Shown in pieces: positions 39,641 to 48,594 of a stretch of 64,000 nt of DNA. The notes beneath the pieces were generated by a model. It did no database searches. It saw only the letters and a program-made list of their open reading frames with translations, and was not told the DNA's origin. Positions within the stretch are counted from its first letter, which is position 1; every line of letters begins with the position of its first letter. The stretch is from Guyparkeria hydrothermalis (GTDB lineage: Bacteria; Pseudomonadota; Gammaproteobacteria; Halothiobacillales; Halothiobacillaceae), in assembly GCF_023555385.1 (NCBI RefSeq), contig NZ_JAJSED010000001.1:1488001-1552000 (forward strand). Direction: 5' to 3'. The position numbers were made by a program, and so were the translations under genes.

Positions 39641-40462
39641 TCAGCTCCGCAAGGGAGCCGCACGCACCCGATCGTTCGGTCCGACCGCCACCCGGCGCCC
39701 GTCATCCCGACGGATCTCCAGGCGGCCGTCGGCGCAAATCTCACCGCCGACGCCGCGGTACGCCTCCCCGCGCTCGGGAAGGACTTCCACCGGCACATCG
39801 AACCAGCGGTGCCGGCAACGCAGGCGTTCGAGCCGATCACCCCAGCGCGCGGGCGAGGCGAGCAGATCGACCGCCGAGGCGATCAGTTCCAGCGCCAGGT
39901 CGACCGTGTCAGCCGGCCCCTCGCCACCGGGGACGCTCTCCAAGGCGGCCGGTCGATAGTCATCACCCAGTTCGCCCCCCGATGACTCGGCGGGCAGACG
40001 CCAGTTGATCCCGACGCCGGCCAGCCAGGCGACCCGACCACCGAAGCGGGCGCGCTCCAGCATCAGGCCACCGAGCTTGCCGCCATCCAGATACAGGTCG
40101 TTGGGCCACTTGAGCTCCACCGGCACCCCGCCGCGGCGCAGCCGCTCGGCCAGTTCGCCGGCCAGCGCCAGGCTCGGCGGCGCGGTGACGGGCCGCGACT
40201 CGGCGGGCACCGCCACCGAGAACCACAGCCCATCGCCCGGTCCGCTCAGCCAGCGCGCCCCACGCCGGCCGACACCGGCCGTCTGGGTGGCGGCGAGGGC
40301 CACGCAGGGTACCGCGCCTTCGGCCAATCTCATCGCCGAGCGGACCTCGTCATTGGTCGAGGTCGTCCGCGACTCGACGGACAACCGCCAGCCCCGCTCG
40401 TCGGCGAGCGACTGCAGGCGACGTGCGAGGGAATCGAAATCGAGCGCGGACTCGCGAGGCAT
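39641..40462 (-). CDS. birA: Biotin-[acetyl-CoA-carboxylase] ligase without DNA-binding domain
   Basis: Activates biotin to biotinyl-AMP and transfers it to the carrier lysine of AccB. The product has 273 aa, against 321 in E. coli. The N-terminal winged-helix repressor domain is missing (class I ligase), so it should not regulate biotin genes. Visible: STNDEVRSAM near 35-44, the biotinyl-AMP loop in the variant form GVGRRGARW (63-71), LKWPNDLYLDGGKLGGLMLE (117-136) and a C-terminal SH3-like domain. The start MPRESALDF was chosen because the longer frame reads through the divergent promoter region. Confidence 0.9.
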   Translation of the reverse strand: MPRESALDFDSLARRLQSLADERGWRLSVESRTTSTNDEVRSAMRLAEGAVPCVALAATQTAGVGRRGARWLSGPGDGLWFSVAVPAESRPVTAPPSLALAGELAERLRRGGVPVELKWPNDLYLDGGKLGGLMLERARFGGRVAWLAGVGINWRLPAESSGGELGDDYRPAALESVPGGEGPADTVDLALELIASAVDLLASPARWGDRLERLRCRHRWFDVPVEVLPERGEAYRGVGGEICADGRLEIRRDDGRRVAVGPNDRVRAAPLRS

Positions 40463-40532
40463 GGCGGATGGTCCCGTCGGTCGACAGTCATGCAAGGGGT
40501 CAGGAAGGTGGCCGGCGAGGCCCCTACGGCGT

Positions 40533-40559
40533 TCAAGTTTTGCGGATCGGGCCCGATTA
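40533..40559 (+). promoter_or_regulatory. Sigma-28 (FliA) promoter of the motor genes
   Basis: TCAAGTTT (40533-40540), 11 bp, CCCGATTA (40552-40559). The E. coli FliA consensus is TAAAGTTT-N11-GCCGATAA, so 13 of 16 bases match with the exact spacing. Transcription would begin about 75 bp before the motA start. No comparable sigma-70 promoter is visible in this 179-bp divergent region. Confidence 0.7.
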
Positions 40560-40641
40560 TACTGGCTCGGGCGCAAGAAAAGCGTGACATCGCCGAATCC
40601 AAAGGCCCGAACGATCGACGCGAGAAGACGAGAGGAGCCCC

Positions 40642-41397
40642 TTGGACAAAGCAACCCTTATCGGCATCGTCTCCGCCCTGGGCGTGGTGACACTCGCCAT
40701 CGGGCTGGGACAGTACCCGCTCGGGTTCGTCAGCATCCCCGGCGCCCTGATCGTGGTCGGCGGCACCCTGTCGATCACGATCGCGATGATCACCTTCCGC
40801 CAGTTCATCCACTCCTTCGGGGTGATCAAGCAGGCCTTCGTCCAGCGACGACACAGCCTGACCGCGCTGATCGACGAGATCGAGGAGCTGGCCCACGTCG
40901 CGCGCCACGACGGCGCGCTGGCACTCGAGGACCAGGACATCAGCCACCCCTTCATCGAGAAAGGGGTGCGCATGATCGTCGACGGCCAACCGATCGAGAA
41001 CATCGAGCGCACCCTCGAACGCGACATCGAGCTGACCGAGGAGCGTCACGACGGCGGCGTGCAGATGTTCAAGGGCATCTACGACGTCGCCCCCGCGATG
41101 GGCATGATCGGCACCCTCGTCGGCCTAGTGCAGATGCTGAGTTCACTCGACGACCCGTCGACCATCGGGCCGGCCATGGCCACCGCCCTGCTGACCACCT
41201 TCTACGGCGCGGTGATCGCCCAGGCGATCGCCCTTCCCGTCATGACGAAGCTGCACATGCGCGCCACCCAGGAGTCCCGCGAGCAGCGGCTGATCCTCGA
41301 GGGCATTCGCGGCATCCAGGACGGCATCAACCCGCGCATCCTGCGCGGGCTGCTGGAAACCTTCCTGCCCAGCCGCGAGCGCCAGGAGGACACCTGA
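40642..41397 (+). CDS. Flagellar motor stator protein MotA/PomA type
   Basis: Ion-channel subunit of the flagellar stator. The product has 251 aa, the size of Vibrio PomA (253) and Pseudomonas MotC rather than E. coli MotA (295). The N-terminus MDKATLIGIVSALG resembles PomA. Four membrane segments, with the proline-containing DVAPAMGMIGTLVGLVQML helix 3 and ALLTTFYGAVIAQAIALP helix 4, flank the cytoplasmic loop. The start codon is TTG, supported by GAGGAG just upstream. A sodium-driven motor is likely from the family but is inference. Confidence 0.92.
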   Translation: MDKATLIGIVSALGVVTLAIGLGQYPLGFVSIPGALIVVGGTLSITIAMITFRQFIHSFGVIKQAFVQRRHSLTALIDEIEELAHVARHDGALALEDQDISHPFIEKGVRMIVDGQPIENIERTLERDIELTEERHDGGVQMFKGIYDVAPAMGMIGTLVGLVQMLSSLDDPSTIGPAMATALLTTFYGAVIAQAIALPVMTKLHMRATQESREQRLILEGIRGIQDGINPRILRGLLETFLPSRERQEDT

Positions 41398-41400
41398 GCC

Positions 41401-42240
41401 GTGAAGCGCATCCGGCGCCAGCGCATCGGCAGCAGCGGCGGCTGGCTGACCACCTACGCCGACATGGTCACGCTGCTGCTGACCTTCTTCGTTCTGATGC
41501 TCTCGATCTCGGTGGTCGATGTGGAACGCTACAAGGCCGTGGCCGAAACCCTGCGTGACTCCCTCGGCGGCATCCCGCCGGATGCCCCCGCCACACCGAC
41601 CGAATCAGCCGCCCCGCTGGCTCCCGGGGCAGCCGACCCGGACAGCATTATCGAGGGGCCGCCGCCGACCCAGCTGATCGAGCTCGAGGCGCCGACGACG
41701 GCGAAGACCGACGATGACGGCGTGCAAGCGCTCGAGGACCTGCGCCGGGAGCAACTGGAGGAACGCGCGGAGGAACTGCGGGCGAGCATGCGCGATGCGA
41801 TCGAGGCCGGGGATCTCGAGATCGAGACTACCGACGACGCCGTCATCATCCGTATCAAGGAAAACGCGTCGTTCCCGTCGGGCAGCGCCGACATGCAGCG
41901 CGCCTTCGAGCCGGTGCTCGACCGGATCGCCAACGAGCTGGCCGAGAGCAACGACCGCATCGTGGTCACGGGATACACCGACGACGTGCCGATCCGGTCG
42001 GGACGCTTCCGCTCCAACTGGGACCTGTCCGCCGCACGGGCGGTCAGCGTATTGATGTCGCTACGCGGCGAAGGCATCGCTGCCGGCCGGCTATCGGCCC
42101 GCGGCATGGGGGAGAATAAGCCGATCGCGCCCAACGACAGCGCCGCCAATCGGGCGCTGAACCGCCGGGTGGAGGTGGCACTCGTGCCGGCCTGGGCGGA
42201 CGCCGAGCGACCTGCCGCGGGCACCGCGCCACTCGACTGA
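41401..42240 (+). CDS. Flagellar motor stator protein MotB/PomB type
   Basis: Peptidoglycan-anchored partner of the MotA-like subunit. The product has 279 aa, GTG start 3 bp after the motA stop. GGWLTTYADMVTLLLTFFVLMLS is the single membrane helix with the ion-carrying Asp21. A flexible linker and the OmpA-like peptidoglycan-binding domain follow (VVTGYTDDVPIRSGRFRSNWDLSAARA...NRRVEVAL). The linker is rich in Ala, Pro, Thr and acidic residues. Both stator genes are isolated from any other flagellar gene in this window. Confidence 0.94.
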   Translation: MKRIRRQRIGSSGGWLTTYADMVTLLLTFFVLMLSISVVDVERYKAVAETLRDSLGGIPPDAPATPTESAAPLAPGAADPDSIIEGPPPTQLIELEAPTTAKTDDDGVQALEDLRREQLEERAEELRASMRDAIEAGDLEIETTDDAVIIRIKENASFPSGSADMQRAFEPVLDRIANELAESNDRIVVTGYTDDVPIRSGRFRSNWDLSAARAVSVLMSLRGEGIAAGRLSARGMGENKPIAPNDSAANRALNRRVEVALVPAWADAERPAAGTAPLD

Positions 42241-42254
42241 CGAGCCGAGTCTCC

Positions 42255-44039
42255 CTAGCCGCGCGCCTCGTCGGCCACCGCCAGCCATTGCGCGCGGCGT
42301 GACTCGGTCTGCGCATCGCCGGTGCTGCGTTCCAGCCGGTGCTGGTTGAGGCATTCGGGGGCGAGCGTGAGCGTGAACTCGAGCAGGCGCCCCTGGCGGA
42401 AGGCATGCAGCGTGAGCCGGTCACCGGCACGGTGGCGTGCAATGCGCTCGGCCCAGTTCGCCCCGCCGACGGCAAAACCGTCGATGGCGATGATCCGGTC
42501 GTCCACGGCCAGCCCGGCGGCGGCAGCCGGGCGGTCCTCGAAGACCAGCATCACGCGTGCGGCACGGTCATCGCGCGGGTCGATCCGCACGCCGGCATCC
42601 GGCCCGCCCTGTTCGGCACGCGGCAGCATCGACACGCCGAAGCGCGCCAGCAGGCCGGCTACGTCCAGCGTTTCGGTAGAACGCAGGGCACGATCGAAAA
42701 ATTCGCTCATCGGTTCGCCCATGGCCGCTTCGATCAGCCCCTCGACGCGCTCACCCTCGGGCAACGGCTCCTCGCCGTGCTCGTCCCAGAGCCGACGCAT
42801 CACGTCCATCAGGCTCGCACCACGCTCGCGCAGCATCAGGTCGAGCATCAGGGCCACGATCGCGCCACGGGTGTAATAGCTGACGATCGCGTTCACCGCG
42901 TTGGCGTCCTGCTGGTAGAAGCGCGTCCAGGCATAGAAGCTCGACTCCTCCAGCGTCTGGCGCGACCAGCCCTTGCCGCGCATGGCGCGGTTGACGGTTT
43001 CCTCGAGCGCGCCAAGGTACTGCGACTCGTCGATCAGACCGGCGTGACGCACTAGCCAGTCGTCGAAGTAGCTGGTAAAGCCCTCGAACACCCACAGCAG
43101 ACGCGTGTGCGCCGGCCGGTCGAGCGGCAGGCCGGCGAAGGCCGCCGGGCGAATGCGCTTGACGTTCCAGTTGTGGAAGTACTCGTGGGCGCACAGGCTC
43201 AGAAACCGCTGGTATTCCTTGCTCACCCCGGCGGCGGTCACCGACGGCAGGTGCGAGCGGGGGAAGATCAACGCGGTGGAGTCGCGATGCTCCAGGCCGC
43301 CAAAGCCGTTCTCGTCGAGGGCCACCAGGAACAGGTACTCGTCGAACGGCGCGCCGTCGAACAGCTCGATCTCGGTCTCACAGATGCGCGCGACATCCGC
43401 GGCAATCCGGTCGAAATCGGTTTCCGGCAGGGCATTGGTGAACACCATGCGGTGCAGTACGCCACCGGCGGTAAAGCGCCGCTCGACGAAGTCGGCGATC
43501 TCGACCGGATGGTCGATCAGCGCCTCGTAGTCGGGGGCGGCATATTCACCGAAGCCGCGCTCGTCGATCGCGATGTCCGGCAGCGTGGTCGCCACGCGCC
43601 AGTCCGACGGCAGACCCTCGCCTGCCAGCGTCACCTCGTGGCGGGCGTGCTCGGCACCGTGGACACGGAGAAAGACGCTGGTGCCGTTGAAGAACACGTG
43701 GCTCGAATCGGCGTGTGCGCTGCGCACCGAGAAGTCCGCGCAGTAGACCCGATAGTGAACGGTTATATCGTGGTCGTTGCCGGCGACATCCCAGGTCTGC
43801 TGATCGACCGGCGTGATCGCCACCGGCTCACCGGCGGCACCGGTCGCCCGCTTGCCGACCAGGTGTCGGGCGAAGTCACGCACGAGATAGCTGCCGGGAA
43901 TCCACGCCGGCAGGCTGAGGCGGTAACCCTCGGCGGCAGCCGGCAGGCTCAACTCGACGTCGATGTAGCGGCTGTGGTGACCGGTGAAGGCCAGCCGGTA
44001 GCGCGGTTCGATCGAGGTGCTGGCTTCCGGCTTGAGCAT
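42255..44039 (-). CDS. M61 family metallopeptidase with PDZ domain
   Basis: Zinc peptidase related to glycyl aminopeptidase. The product has 594 aa. An N-terminal beta-sandwich domain (RYRLAFTGHHSRYIDVEL...AWIPGSYLVRDFA) is followed by the catalytic domain with HEYFH (H285, E286, H289) and the third ligand E319 in FEGFTSYF, then a C-terminal PDZ domain (about 490-560). I see no signal peptide, so it is probably cytoplasmic, as for other bacterial M61 proteins. Its ATG overlaps the slyD-type gene's stop by one base (TGATG). The physiological substrate is unknown. Confidence 0.9.
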   Translation of the reverse strand: MLKPEASTSIEPRYRLAFTGHHSRYIDVELSLPAAAEGYRLSLPAWIPGSYLVRDFARHLVGKRATGAAGEPVAITPVDQQTWDVAGNDHDITVHYRVYCADFSVRSAHADSSHVFFNGTSVFLRVHGAEHARHEVTLAGEGLPSDWRVATTLPDIAIDERGFGEYAAPDYEALIDHPVEIADFVERRFTAGGVLHRMVFTNALPETDFDRIAADVARICETEIELFDGAPFDEYLFLVALDENGFGGLEHRDSTALIFPRSHLPSVTAAGVSKEYQRFLSLCAHEYFHNWNVKRIRPAAFAGLPLDRPAHTRLLWVFEGFTSYFDDWLVRHAGLIDESQYLGALEETVNRAMRGKGWSRQTLEESSFYAWTRFYQQDANAVNAIVSYYTRGAIVALMLDLMLRERGASLMDVMRRLWDEHGEEPLPEGERVEGLIEAAMGEPMSEFFDRALRSTETLDVAGLLARFGVSMLPRAEQGGPDAGVRIDPRDDRAARVMLVFEDRPAAAAGLAVDDRIIAIDGFAVGGANWAERIARHRAGDRLTLHAFRQGRLLEFTLTLAPECLNQHRLERSTGDAQTESRRAQWLAVADEARG

Positions 44040-44581
44040 CAGGACTCCTGCCCCGGGAGATCCGGCACGGAGGAGTCGCTGGTCATCAGGTGGTGGCCGC
44101 CCGGGTGGACACGGCCGTGCTTGACCTCGTCCGGATGGGCGTCGCGCACCGAGCCGACCCGGGCGGTGAAGTGGAGACGAAAGCCGGCCAGGGGGTGGTT
44201 GAGGTCCACCTTGACCGTCTTGTCGCCCACCTCGAGGATCAGCATCTCGATCCGACCTTCGGGGCCGTGCGCCTCGACCATGTTCCCCGGCTCCAGCTCG
44301 GCCTGCGCCTGGATGCGCTCGCGCGGCACCTCGACGACCCCCTCGGGATCGTGCAGCCCGTAGGCCTGCTCGGGCTCGACGACCACCTCGACCTCGTCGC
44401 CCTCGACGTGTCCCTCGAGCGCGGACTCGAACCCTGGGATCAGGTTGCCGTGACCGTGGATGTACTCGAAGCCATCGACATGGGTATCCGCCAGAAGCGC
44501 CCCGTCATCGTCGCGCATCTCGTGATAGACACGCACCACCTTGTCCTTCTCCACCGGCATGCTCTGTTGGGTGTCACTCAT
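44039..44581 (-). CDS. slyD: FKBP-type peptidyl-prolyl isomerase, SlyD type
   Basis: Prolyl isomerase and chaperone with an inserted IF domain. SlyD also binds nickel through its His-rich tail in E. coli. The product has 180 aa (E. coli SlyD 196). YIHGHGNLIPGFESALEG is the FKBP motif, VDLNHPLAG closes the fold, and the C-terminus carries a short His-containing segment (HPGGHH), much weaker than in E. coli. The protein is strikingly acidic. The symbol is by similarity of architecture; an FkpB-like role cannot be excluded. Confidence 0.85.
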   Translation of the reverse strand: MSDTQQSMPVEKDKVVRVYHEMRDDDGALLADTHVDGFEYIHGHGNLIPGFESALEGHVEGDEVEVVVEPEQAYGLHDPEGVVEVPRERIQAQAELEPGNMVEAHGPEGRIEMLILEVGDKTVKVDLNHPLAGFRLHFTARVGSVRDAHPDEVKHGRVHPGGHHLMTSDSSVPDLPGQES

Positions 44582-44603
44582 CTCTCGTCGTCCTCTTGAA
44601 GGT

Positions 44604-45518
44604 TCAGCTCGCCAGCCCGTGCCAGAACGGCAGGCTCAGCAGCGCCAGCAGGGTCGAGGCGCTCGCCGTGGTGGCATACAGGCTGGTATCGAGACCAAAG
44701 CGGTCGCAGATCACCAGCCCCAGCACCATCACCGGCATGGCCGCTTCCAGCACCACAGCCGTCAGTGTCAGGCCCTCGGCGCCCACGGCCAGCGCAAAAC
44801 CCAGCGCCGCCAGCGGCATCCATAACAGCTGGATCGCGATCGCCGGGCTGACCGTCAACAGCTGTCGGCCGGTCAGGGTCTCCAGCCGCAGGCTCATACC
44901 CAGGGCCACCAGCATCACCGGCACCACGGCCGCGCCGATCCGGTCGAGCCACTCGGCAGCCCAGTCCGGCTGCGGCACGCCGGCGAGATTCAGCCCCGCC
45001 CCGGCGACCGCCGCCCACAGCGGCGGCACCTTGAGCAGTGTCTTGATCGGGTGAACCGCCTCCTCGCTCTCGCCGAAGCGTGCCGCCAGCAGGATGCCCA
45101 CCGACAACAGCAGCGGCGTGCAGGCAAACAGGTCGTACTGGATGGCAATCGCCTTGCCCGCATCGCCGAACAGGCTCCCCAGCAACGGCAACCCCATGTA
45201 GGTCGCGTTGGGGAAGCTCGCCGCCAGCAGCAAGGCGCCGAACTGCAGCCGGCCCAGGCGCATCATCCGCCCAACCAGCGCCATCAACGCCATGGAGGTA
45301 AGCACCGCCACGGCGGCCGTGCCGGCGATGCGCAGGGTGTCGACCCCGAGCGGTGCACGCCACAGCACCGAGAACACCAGCGCCGGCAGGAACAGGTAGT
45401 AGACCGACGAGGTCAGCGCGCCACGGGCGCGATCGGCGGTCCAGCCGCCCAGCGGCAGGTACCGCCAGACGTGCCCCAGCGCGATGGTTCCGGCCATCTG
45501 CAGGATGACCGAGATCAC
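44604..45518 (-). CDS. AEC family transporter
   Basis: Predicted inner-membrane carrier of the auxin efflux carrier family. Bacterial members transport malate and other small organic anions. The product has 304 aa with about ten hydrophobic segments in two five-helix halves. Conserved-looking segments are FGALLLAASFPNATYMGLPLLGSLFGD and AAMPVMVLGLVICDRFGLDTSLYATTASASTLLALLSLPFW. The start is GTG with GAGG 7 bp upstream. An ATG seven codons later is possible. The substrate cannot be told. It lies between a thioredoxin gene and slyD on one strand. Confidence 0.87.
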   Translation of the reverse strand: MISVILQMAGTIALGHVWRYLPLGGWTADRARGALTSSVYYLFLPALVFSVLWRAPLGVDTLRIAGTAAVAVLTSMALMALVGRMMRLGRLQFGALLLAASFPNATYMGLPLLGSLFGDAGKAIAIQYDLFACTPLLLSVGILLAARFGESEEAVHPIKTLLKVPPLWAAVAGAGLNLAGVPQPDWAAEWLDRIGAAVVPVMLVALGMSLRLETLTGRQLLTVSPAIAIQLLWMPLAALGFALAVGAEGLTLTAVVLEAAMPVMVLGLVICDRFGLDTSLYATTASASTLLALLSLPFWHGLAS

Positions 45519-45538
45519 CGGCTCACCTCGTTTGTTCG

Positions 45539-45565
45539 CCGGGACGCCACCGTGGTGGCACCCGG
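45539..45565 (-). repeat. Intergenic hairpin after the thioredoxin gene
   Basis: CCGGG and GCCACC pair with GGTGGC and CCCGG around a 2-base turn, with small bulges, just after the thioredoxin stop. No T-run follows, so it more likely stabilises the upstream mRNA 3' end than terminates transcription. Confidence 0.4.
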
Positions 45566-45567
45566 GA

Positions 45568-45945
45568 TCACTGGTCCTTGGCCTCCGCTTCGGCCTTCTC
45601 GACCTCGGCGCGCACCTCGTCCATGTCGAGGTCCTTCACCTTGGTGATCAGCTCGTCGAGCGCGTTGCGCGGCAGCGCACCGGCCTGGTTGAACAGCAGG
45701 ATCTGCTCGCGGAACACCATCAGGGTCGGGATCGAGCGGATCTGGAAGTGGCCGGCGATCGCCTGCTCTTCCTCGGTGTTCACCTTGGCAAAGCCGACGT
45801 CCGGATTCGCCTCGGCGGCCTGCTCGAAGATCGGACCAAAGGACTGGCAGGGACCGCACCAGGGTGCCCAGAAATCCAGCAGCAGGATGTCGTTGTCCTT
45901 GAGAAGGCCCTCGAGATTGTCCGCAGTGGCGGTATGAACGGTCAT
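45568..45945 (-). CDS. Thioredoxin family protein
   Basis: Disulfide reductase of 125 aa. The active site WCGPC (C30, C33) lies in LLLDFWAPWCGPC, and the cis-proline appears in IRSIPTLMVF (both normal thioredoxin features). The body matches thioredoxin. The C-terminus carries about 20 extra charged residues (VRAEVEKAEAEAKDQ) predicted as helix. No signal peptide, so cytoplasmic. It may be a TrxA paralogue; without genome context I cannot say whether it is the main one. Confidence 0.92.
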   Translation of the reverse strand: MTVHTATADNLEGLLKDNDILLLDFWAPWCGPCQSFGPIFEQAAEANPDVGFAKVNTEEEQAIAGHFQIRSIPTLMVFREQILLFNQAGALPRNALDELITKVKDLDMDEVRAEVEKAEAEAKDQ

Positions 45946-45964
45946 AAAGACACCTTTGGGTCAT

Positions 45965-46007
45965 GCCGACAGCGTCGGCCGCATGTAGGCCCGGTCCACA
46001 CCGGGCC
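45965..46007 (-). repeat. Two tandem hairpins upstream of the thioredoxin gene
   Basis: GCCGAC/GTCGGC with a 3-base loop (45965-45979) and GGCCCGGT/ACCGGGCC with a 4-base loop (45988-46007) fill most of the 78-bp space between the LON-domain gene and the thioredoxin gene. No T-run is attached. They could cap the 3' end of the upstream operon or structure the thioredoxin leader. Confidence 0.5.
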
Positions 46008-46023
46008 ACGAAACTTCTCGTCG

Positions 46024-46614
46024 CTAGCGTCGCGCGCCGGCCAGCCAGCCCTCAACGTGCGCGACCATCGCCTCGACGCTCTCGCATTCGAGCAGCGCCT
46101 GGCGCGCCGGCAGCCCCAGCGGCAGGCGCTCGGCAAGTCGGCAGCACAGCCACGTCAGCTCGGATGACTCGTCCGGGCAGAGTGTGGGCTCGAGCCGCTT
46201 GAGCGCGGCGATCAGCTGCTCGTGTCGTTCGGCGGCGATCGAATCTCCCGAACTGGGGCCGGCTGCGAGGTTTTCAACCCGTGCCTGCACCAGGCCGCGG
46301 TCGTCGACCTGGTGCGAGACCACGCGAAAGCGCGACTCGCCCTGGGCACGCACACCCAGTAACCCTCCAGCGAGCACATTCGCGTCGGCCACGCGGGCCG
46401 TCGTCCCCACCCCGGCGATGCGCGGTGGGCCGTCTTCAAGCCCCACCTCGCGTCCCTCGGTGATCAGCACCACGCCGAAGGGGCGATCGTGTCGCAGGCA
46501 CCAGCGCACCAAGTCGAGATAACGCGCCTCGAAGATACGCAGCGGCAGCTCGCCGCCGGGATACAGCACCGCCCGCAGCGGGAACAGCGGCAGCTGTGCC
46601 TCGTCAGTCGCCAT
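46024..46614 (-). CDS. LON substrate-binding domain protein
   Basis: Protein of 196 aa consisting of the N-terminal LON (PUA-like) domain without ATPase or protease parts. LPLFPLRAVLYPGGELPLRIFEARYLDLVR is the family start. The rest of the domain carries GVGTTARV and FRVVS. Its biochemical role is unknown, although such proteins are often encoded near ubiX and mpl. The ATG giving MATDEAQLPLFPL overlaps the 3' end of ubiX by 11 bp, so it belongs to the mpl-ubiX operon. Confidence 0.88.
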   Translation of the reverse strand: MATDEAQLPLFPLRAVLYPGGELPLRIFEARYLDLVRWCLRHDRPFGVVLITEGREVGLEDGPPRIAGVGTTARVADANVLAGGLLGVRAQGESRFRVVSHQVDDRGLVQARVENLAAGPSSGDSIAAERHEQLIAALKRLEPTLCPDESSELTWLCCRLAERLPLGLPARQALLECESVEAMVAHVEGWLAGARR

Positions 46615-47233
46615 CCCGGTCGCCCCAGCGGGCATGAAGCTGGTGCGGCACCCCGATCTGGTCGAGGATGCGCGCCACGGTGAAGTCGATCAGGTCCTCG
46701 ATCGTGCGCGGCCGGTGATAGAAGGCCGGCGCCGGCGGCAGGATCACCACGCCGAGCTCGGCCAGGCGCGTCATCTGCGACAGGGCGATGGCCGTCAGCG
46801 GCGCCTCGCGCGGCACGATCACCAAGTCGCGGCGCTCCTTGAGGCAGACATCGGCGGTGCGCTCGATCAGCGAGTCCGACAGGCCATTGGCGATCGCCCC
46901 GAGCGTGCCGGTGGTGCAGGGGCAGACCACCATGGCATCCGGCGGATTGGAGCCGGAGGCGAACGGCGCGGTCCAATCCTCGCGGGCGAAGCCGGTCACC
47001 TGCCCCGGCTTTGCACCAAAACGCCCGCCCAACTCGGCGGCCAGCGCGTCGTGGCGAGCGGGAAACGGCTCGTCGAGCTCAAGTGCAGCCACGGCATGAG
47101 CTGCCTTGGACGCAATCAGGCTCACCTGGCAGTCCGCCGCGATCAGGCAATCGAGCAGGCGCAGCGCGTACGGCAGCCCGGAGGCACCGGTCATCGCCAG
47201 CACGACGTGCTCGGTGGCCGCGCCCCGCCTCAT
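46604..47233 (-). CDS. ubiX: Flavin prenyltransferase UbiX
   Basis: Makes prenylated FMN from FMN and dimethylallyl monophosphate, the cofactor used by the decarboxylase UbiD in ubiquinone synthesis. The product has 209 aa (E. coli 189). VLAMTGASGLPYALRLLD binds the phosphate, and VVCPCTTGTLGAIANGLSDSLIERTADV and VPREAPLTAIAL are family signatures. Its ATG overlaps the mpl stop (ATGA). Confidence 0.95.
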   Translation of the reverse strand: MRRGAATEHVVLAMTGASGLPYALRLLDCLIAADCQVSLIASKAAHAVAALELDEPFPARHDALAAELGGRFGAKPGQVTGFAREDWTAPFASGSNPPDAMVVCPCTTGTLGAIANGLSDSLIERTADVCLKERRDLVIVPREAPLTAIALSQMTRLAELGVVILPPAPAFYHRPRTIEDLIDFTVARILDQIGVPHQLHARWGDRDGD

Positions 47234-48594
47234 GCCGCCTCCGCACGCAGCATCTCGACCAGCCGGGCGGGGAAGCCCCCGAAACCGCCGTTGCTCATCG
47301 AAACCACCCAGTCGCCGGGTTGGCGCTCGCCGGCCACCGCCTCCAGCAATTCATCCACCGACGTCCCCACAATCAGTCGGTCACCCAGGGGGGCCAGGGT
47401 CTCGGCCGGGTCGAAACCCAACCCGTCGGGGGCATGCAGGAACACGCGGTCGGCCGATGACAGCGATCCGGCCAGCCCGGCGGCATGCACGCCGGCGCGC
47501 ATGGAATTGGAACGGGGGTCGAGCACGGCCACCAGCCGCGCCCCATCCGGCATCTGTTCGCGCACCGCCGCCAGCGTCGCGGCGATGGCCGTGGGATGAT
47601 GGGCAAAGTCGTCGATCACTCGCACGCCATGCACCTCGCCCTTCAACTCCAGCCGACGCGCGACGCCGCCGAAGTCGACGAGGGCCGCCAAGGCCTCGGC
47701 CGCCGGCACACCGGCGAAACGGGCCAACGCCAGCGCGGCGAGCGCGTTGCGACGATTGTGATCGCCGCGGATCGAGGCAGGCATCGGCCCGAGCGATTCG
47801 CCTTCGCAGATGACCTCACCCTCATCCAGACACCACGTCGCACCCGACTGGCAGCGATCGGCGAACCGCTCGACCGGCGCCCATACGCCCTGGCCGAGTA
47901 CCCGCTCGATTGCCGGCTCACCCACGGGAGCGATCACCTTGCCCCGGCCGGGCACCAGTCGCAGCAGATGCGCAAACTGTCGCTCGATCGCCGCCAGATC
48001 ATCGAATATATCTGCATGATCGAATTCAAGATTGTTAATCACCAGTCCGCGGGGCCGGTAATGCAGGAACTTGGAGCGCTTGTCGAAGAAGGCCGTGTCG
48101 TACTCGTCGGCCTCGATGACAAAGAACGGCGTCTCGCCCAGCCGGGCACTGACGCCGAAGCCGCCCGGCACCCCGCCGATCAGGAACCCCGGGGCCATGC
48201 CGACGCGCTCGAGGATGTGCGCAACCATCGAGGTGGTGGTGGTCTTGCCGTGGGTGCCAGAAACCGCCAGCACGAAGCGGTCGCGCAGCACCTCCTCGCC
48301 CAGCCATTGCGGGCCCGAGCGATAGCGATGAAACCCCTCGAGCAGCTGGTCGATCACCGGCATGTCGCGGCGCATCACGTTGCCGATGATGATCTCGGCA
48401 TCGTCCGGCAAGGGTGCGTCCATCTCGGTCTCGACCGCGATGCCCGCGTTCGCGAGCTGGTCGCTCATCGGCGGGTAGATGGCATGGTCGCGCCCGGAGA
48501 CCTGGTAGCCCATCTCGCGGGCCAGCAGCGCCAGCGAGCCCATGAAGGTGCCGGCAATGCCGAGGATGTGAAGCTTGCGCGATTGATCGGTCAT
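47230..48594 (-). CDS. mpl: UDP-MurNAc:L-alanyl-gamma-D-glutamyl-meso-DAP ligase
   Basis: Cell-wall recycling enzyme that joins the recovered murein tripeptide to UDP-MurNAc. The product has 454 aa (E. coli 457). HILGIAGTFMGSLALLAREMGYQVSGRD and the ATP loop SGTHGKTTTTSMVAHILE are diagnostic of Mpl rather than MurC, MurD or MurF. ATG overlaps the upstream stop (ATGA). The longer frame upstream reads the neighbour gene out of frame and was not used. Confidence 0.95.
   Translation of the reverse strand: MTDQSRKLHILGIAGTFMGSLALLAREMGYQVSGRDHAIYPPMSDQLANAGIAVETEMDAPLPDDAEIIIGNVMRRDMPVIDQLLEGFHRYRSGPQWLGEEVLRDRFVLAVSGTHGKTTTTSMVAHILERVGMAPGFLIGGVPGGFGVSARLGETPFFVIEADEYDTAFFDKRSKFLHYRPRGLVINNLEFDHADIFDDLAAIERQFAHLLRLVPGRGKVIAPVGEPAIERVLGQGVWAPVERFADRCQSGATWCLDEGEVICEGESLGPMPASIRGDHNRRNALAALALARFAGVPAAEALAALVDFGGVARRLELKGEVHGVRVIDDFAHHPTAIAATLAAVREQMPDGARLVAVLDPRSNSMRAGVHAAGLAGSLSSADRVFLHAPDGLGFDPAETLAPLGDRLIVGTSVDELLEAVAGERQPGDWVVSMSNGGFGGFPARLVEMLRAEAA

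Noticed and set aside
40463-40654. N-terminal extension of birA by 64 codons
   Set aside because: It crosses the sigma-28 promoter and the TTG start of the motor gene, and is not a winged-helix domain.
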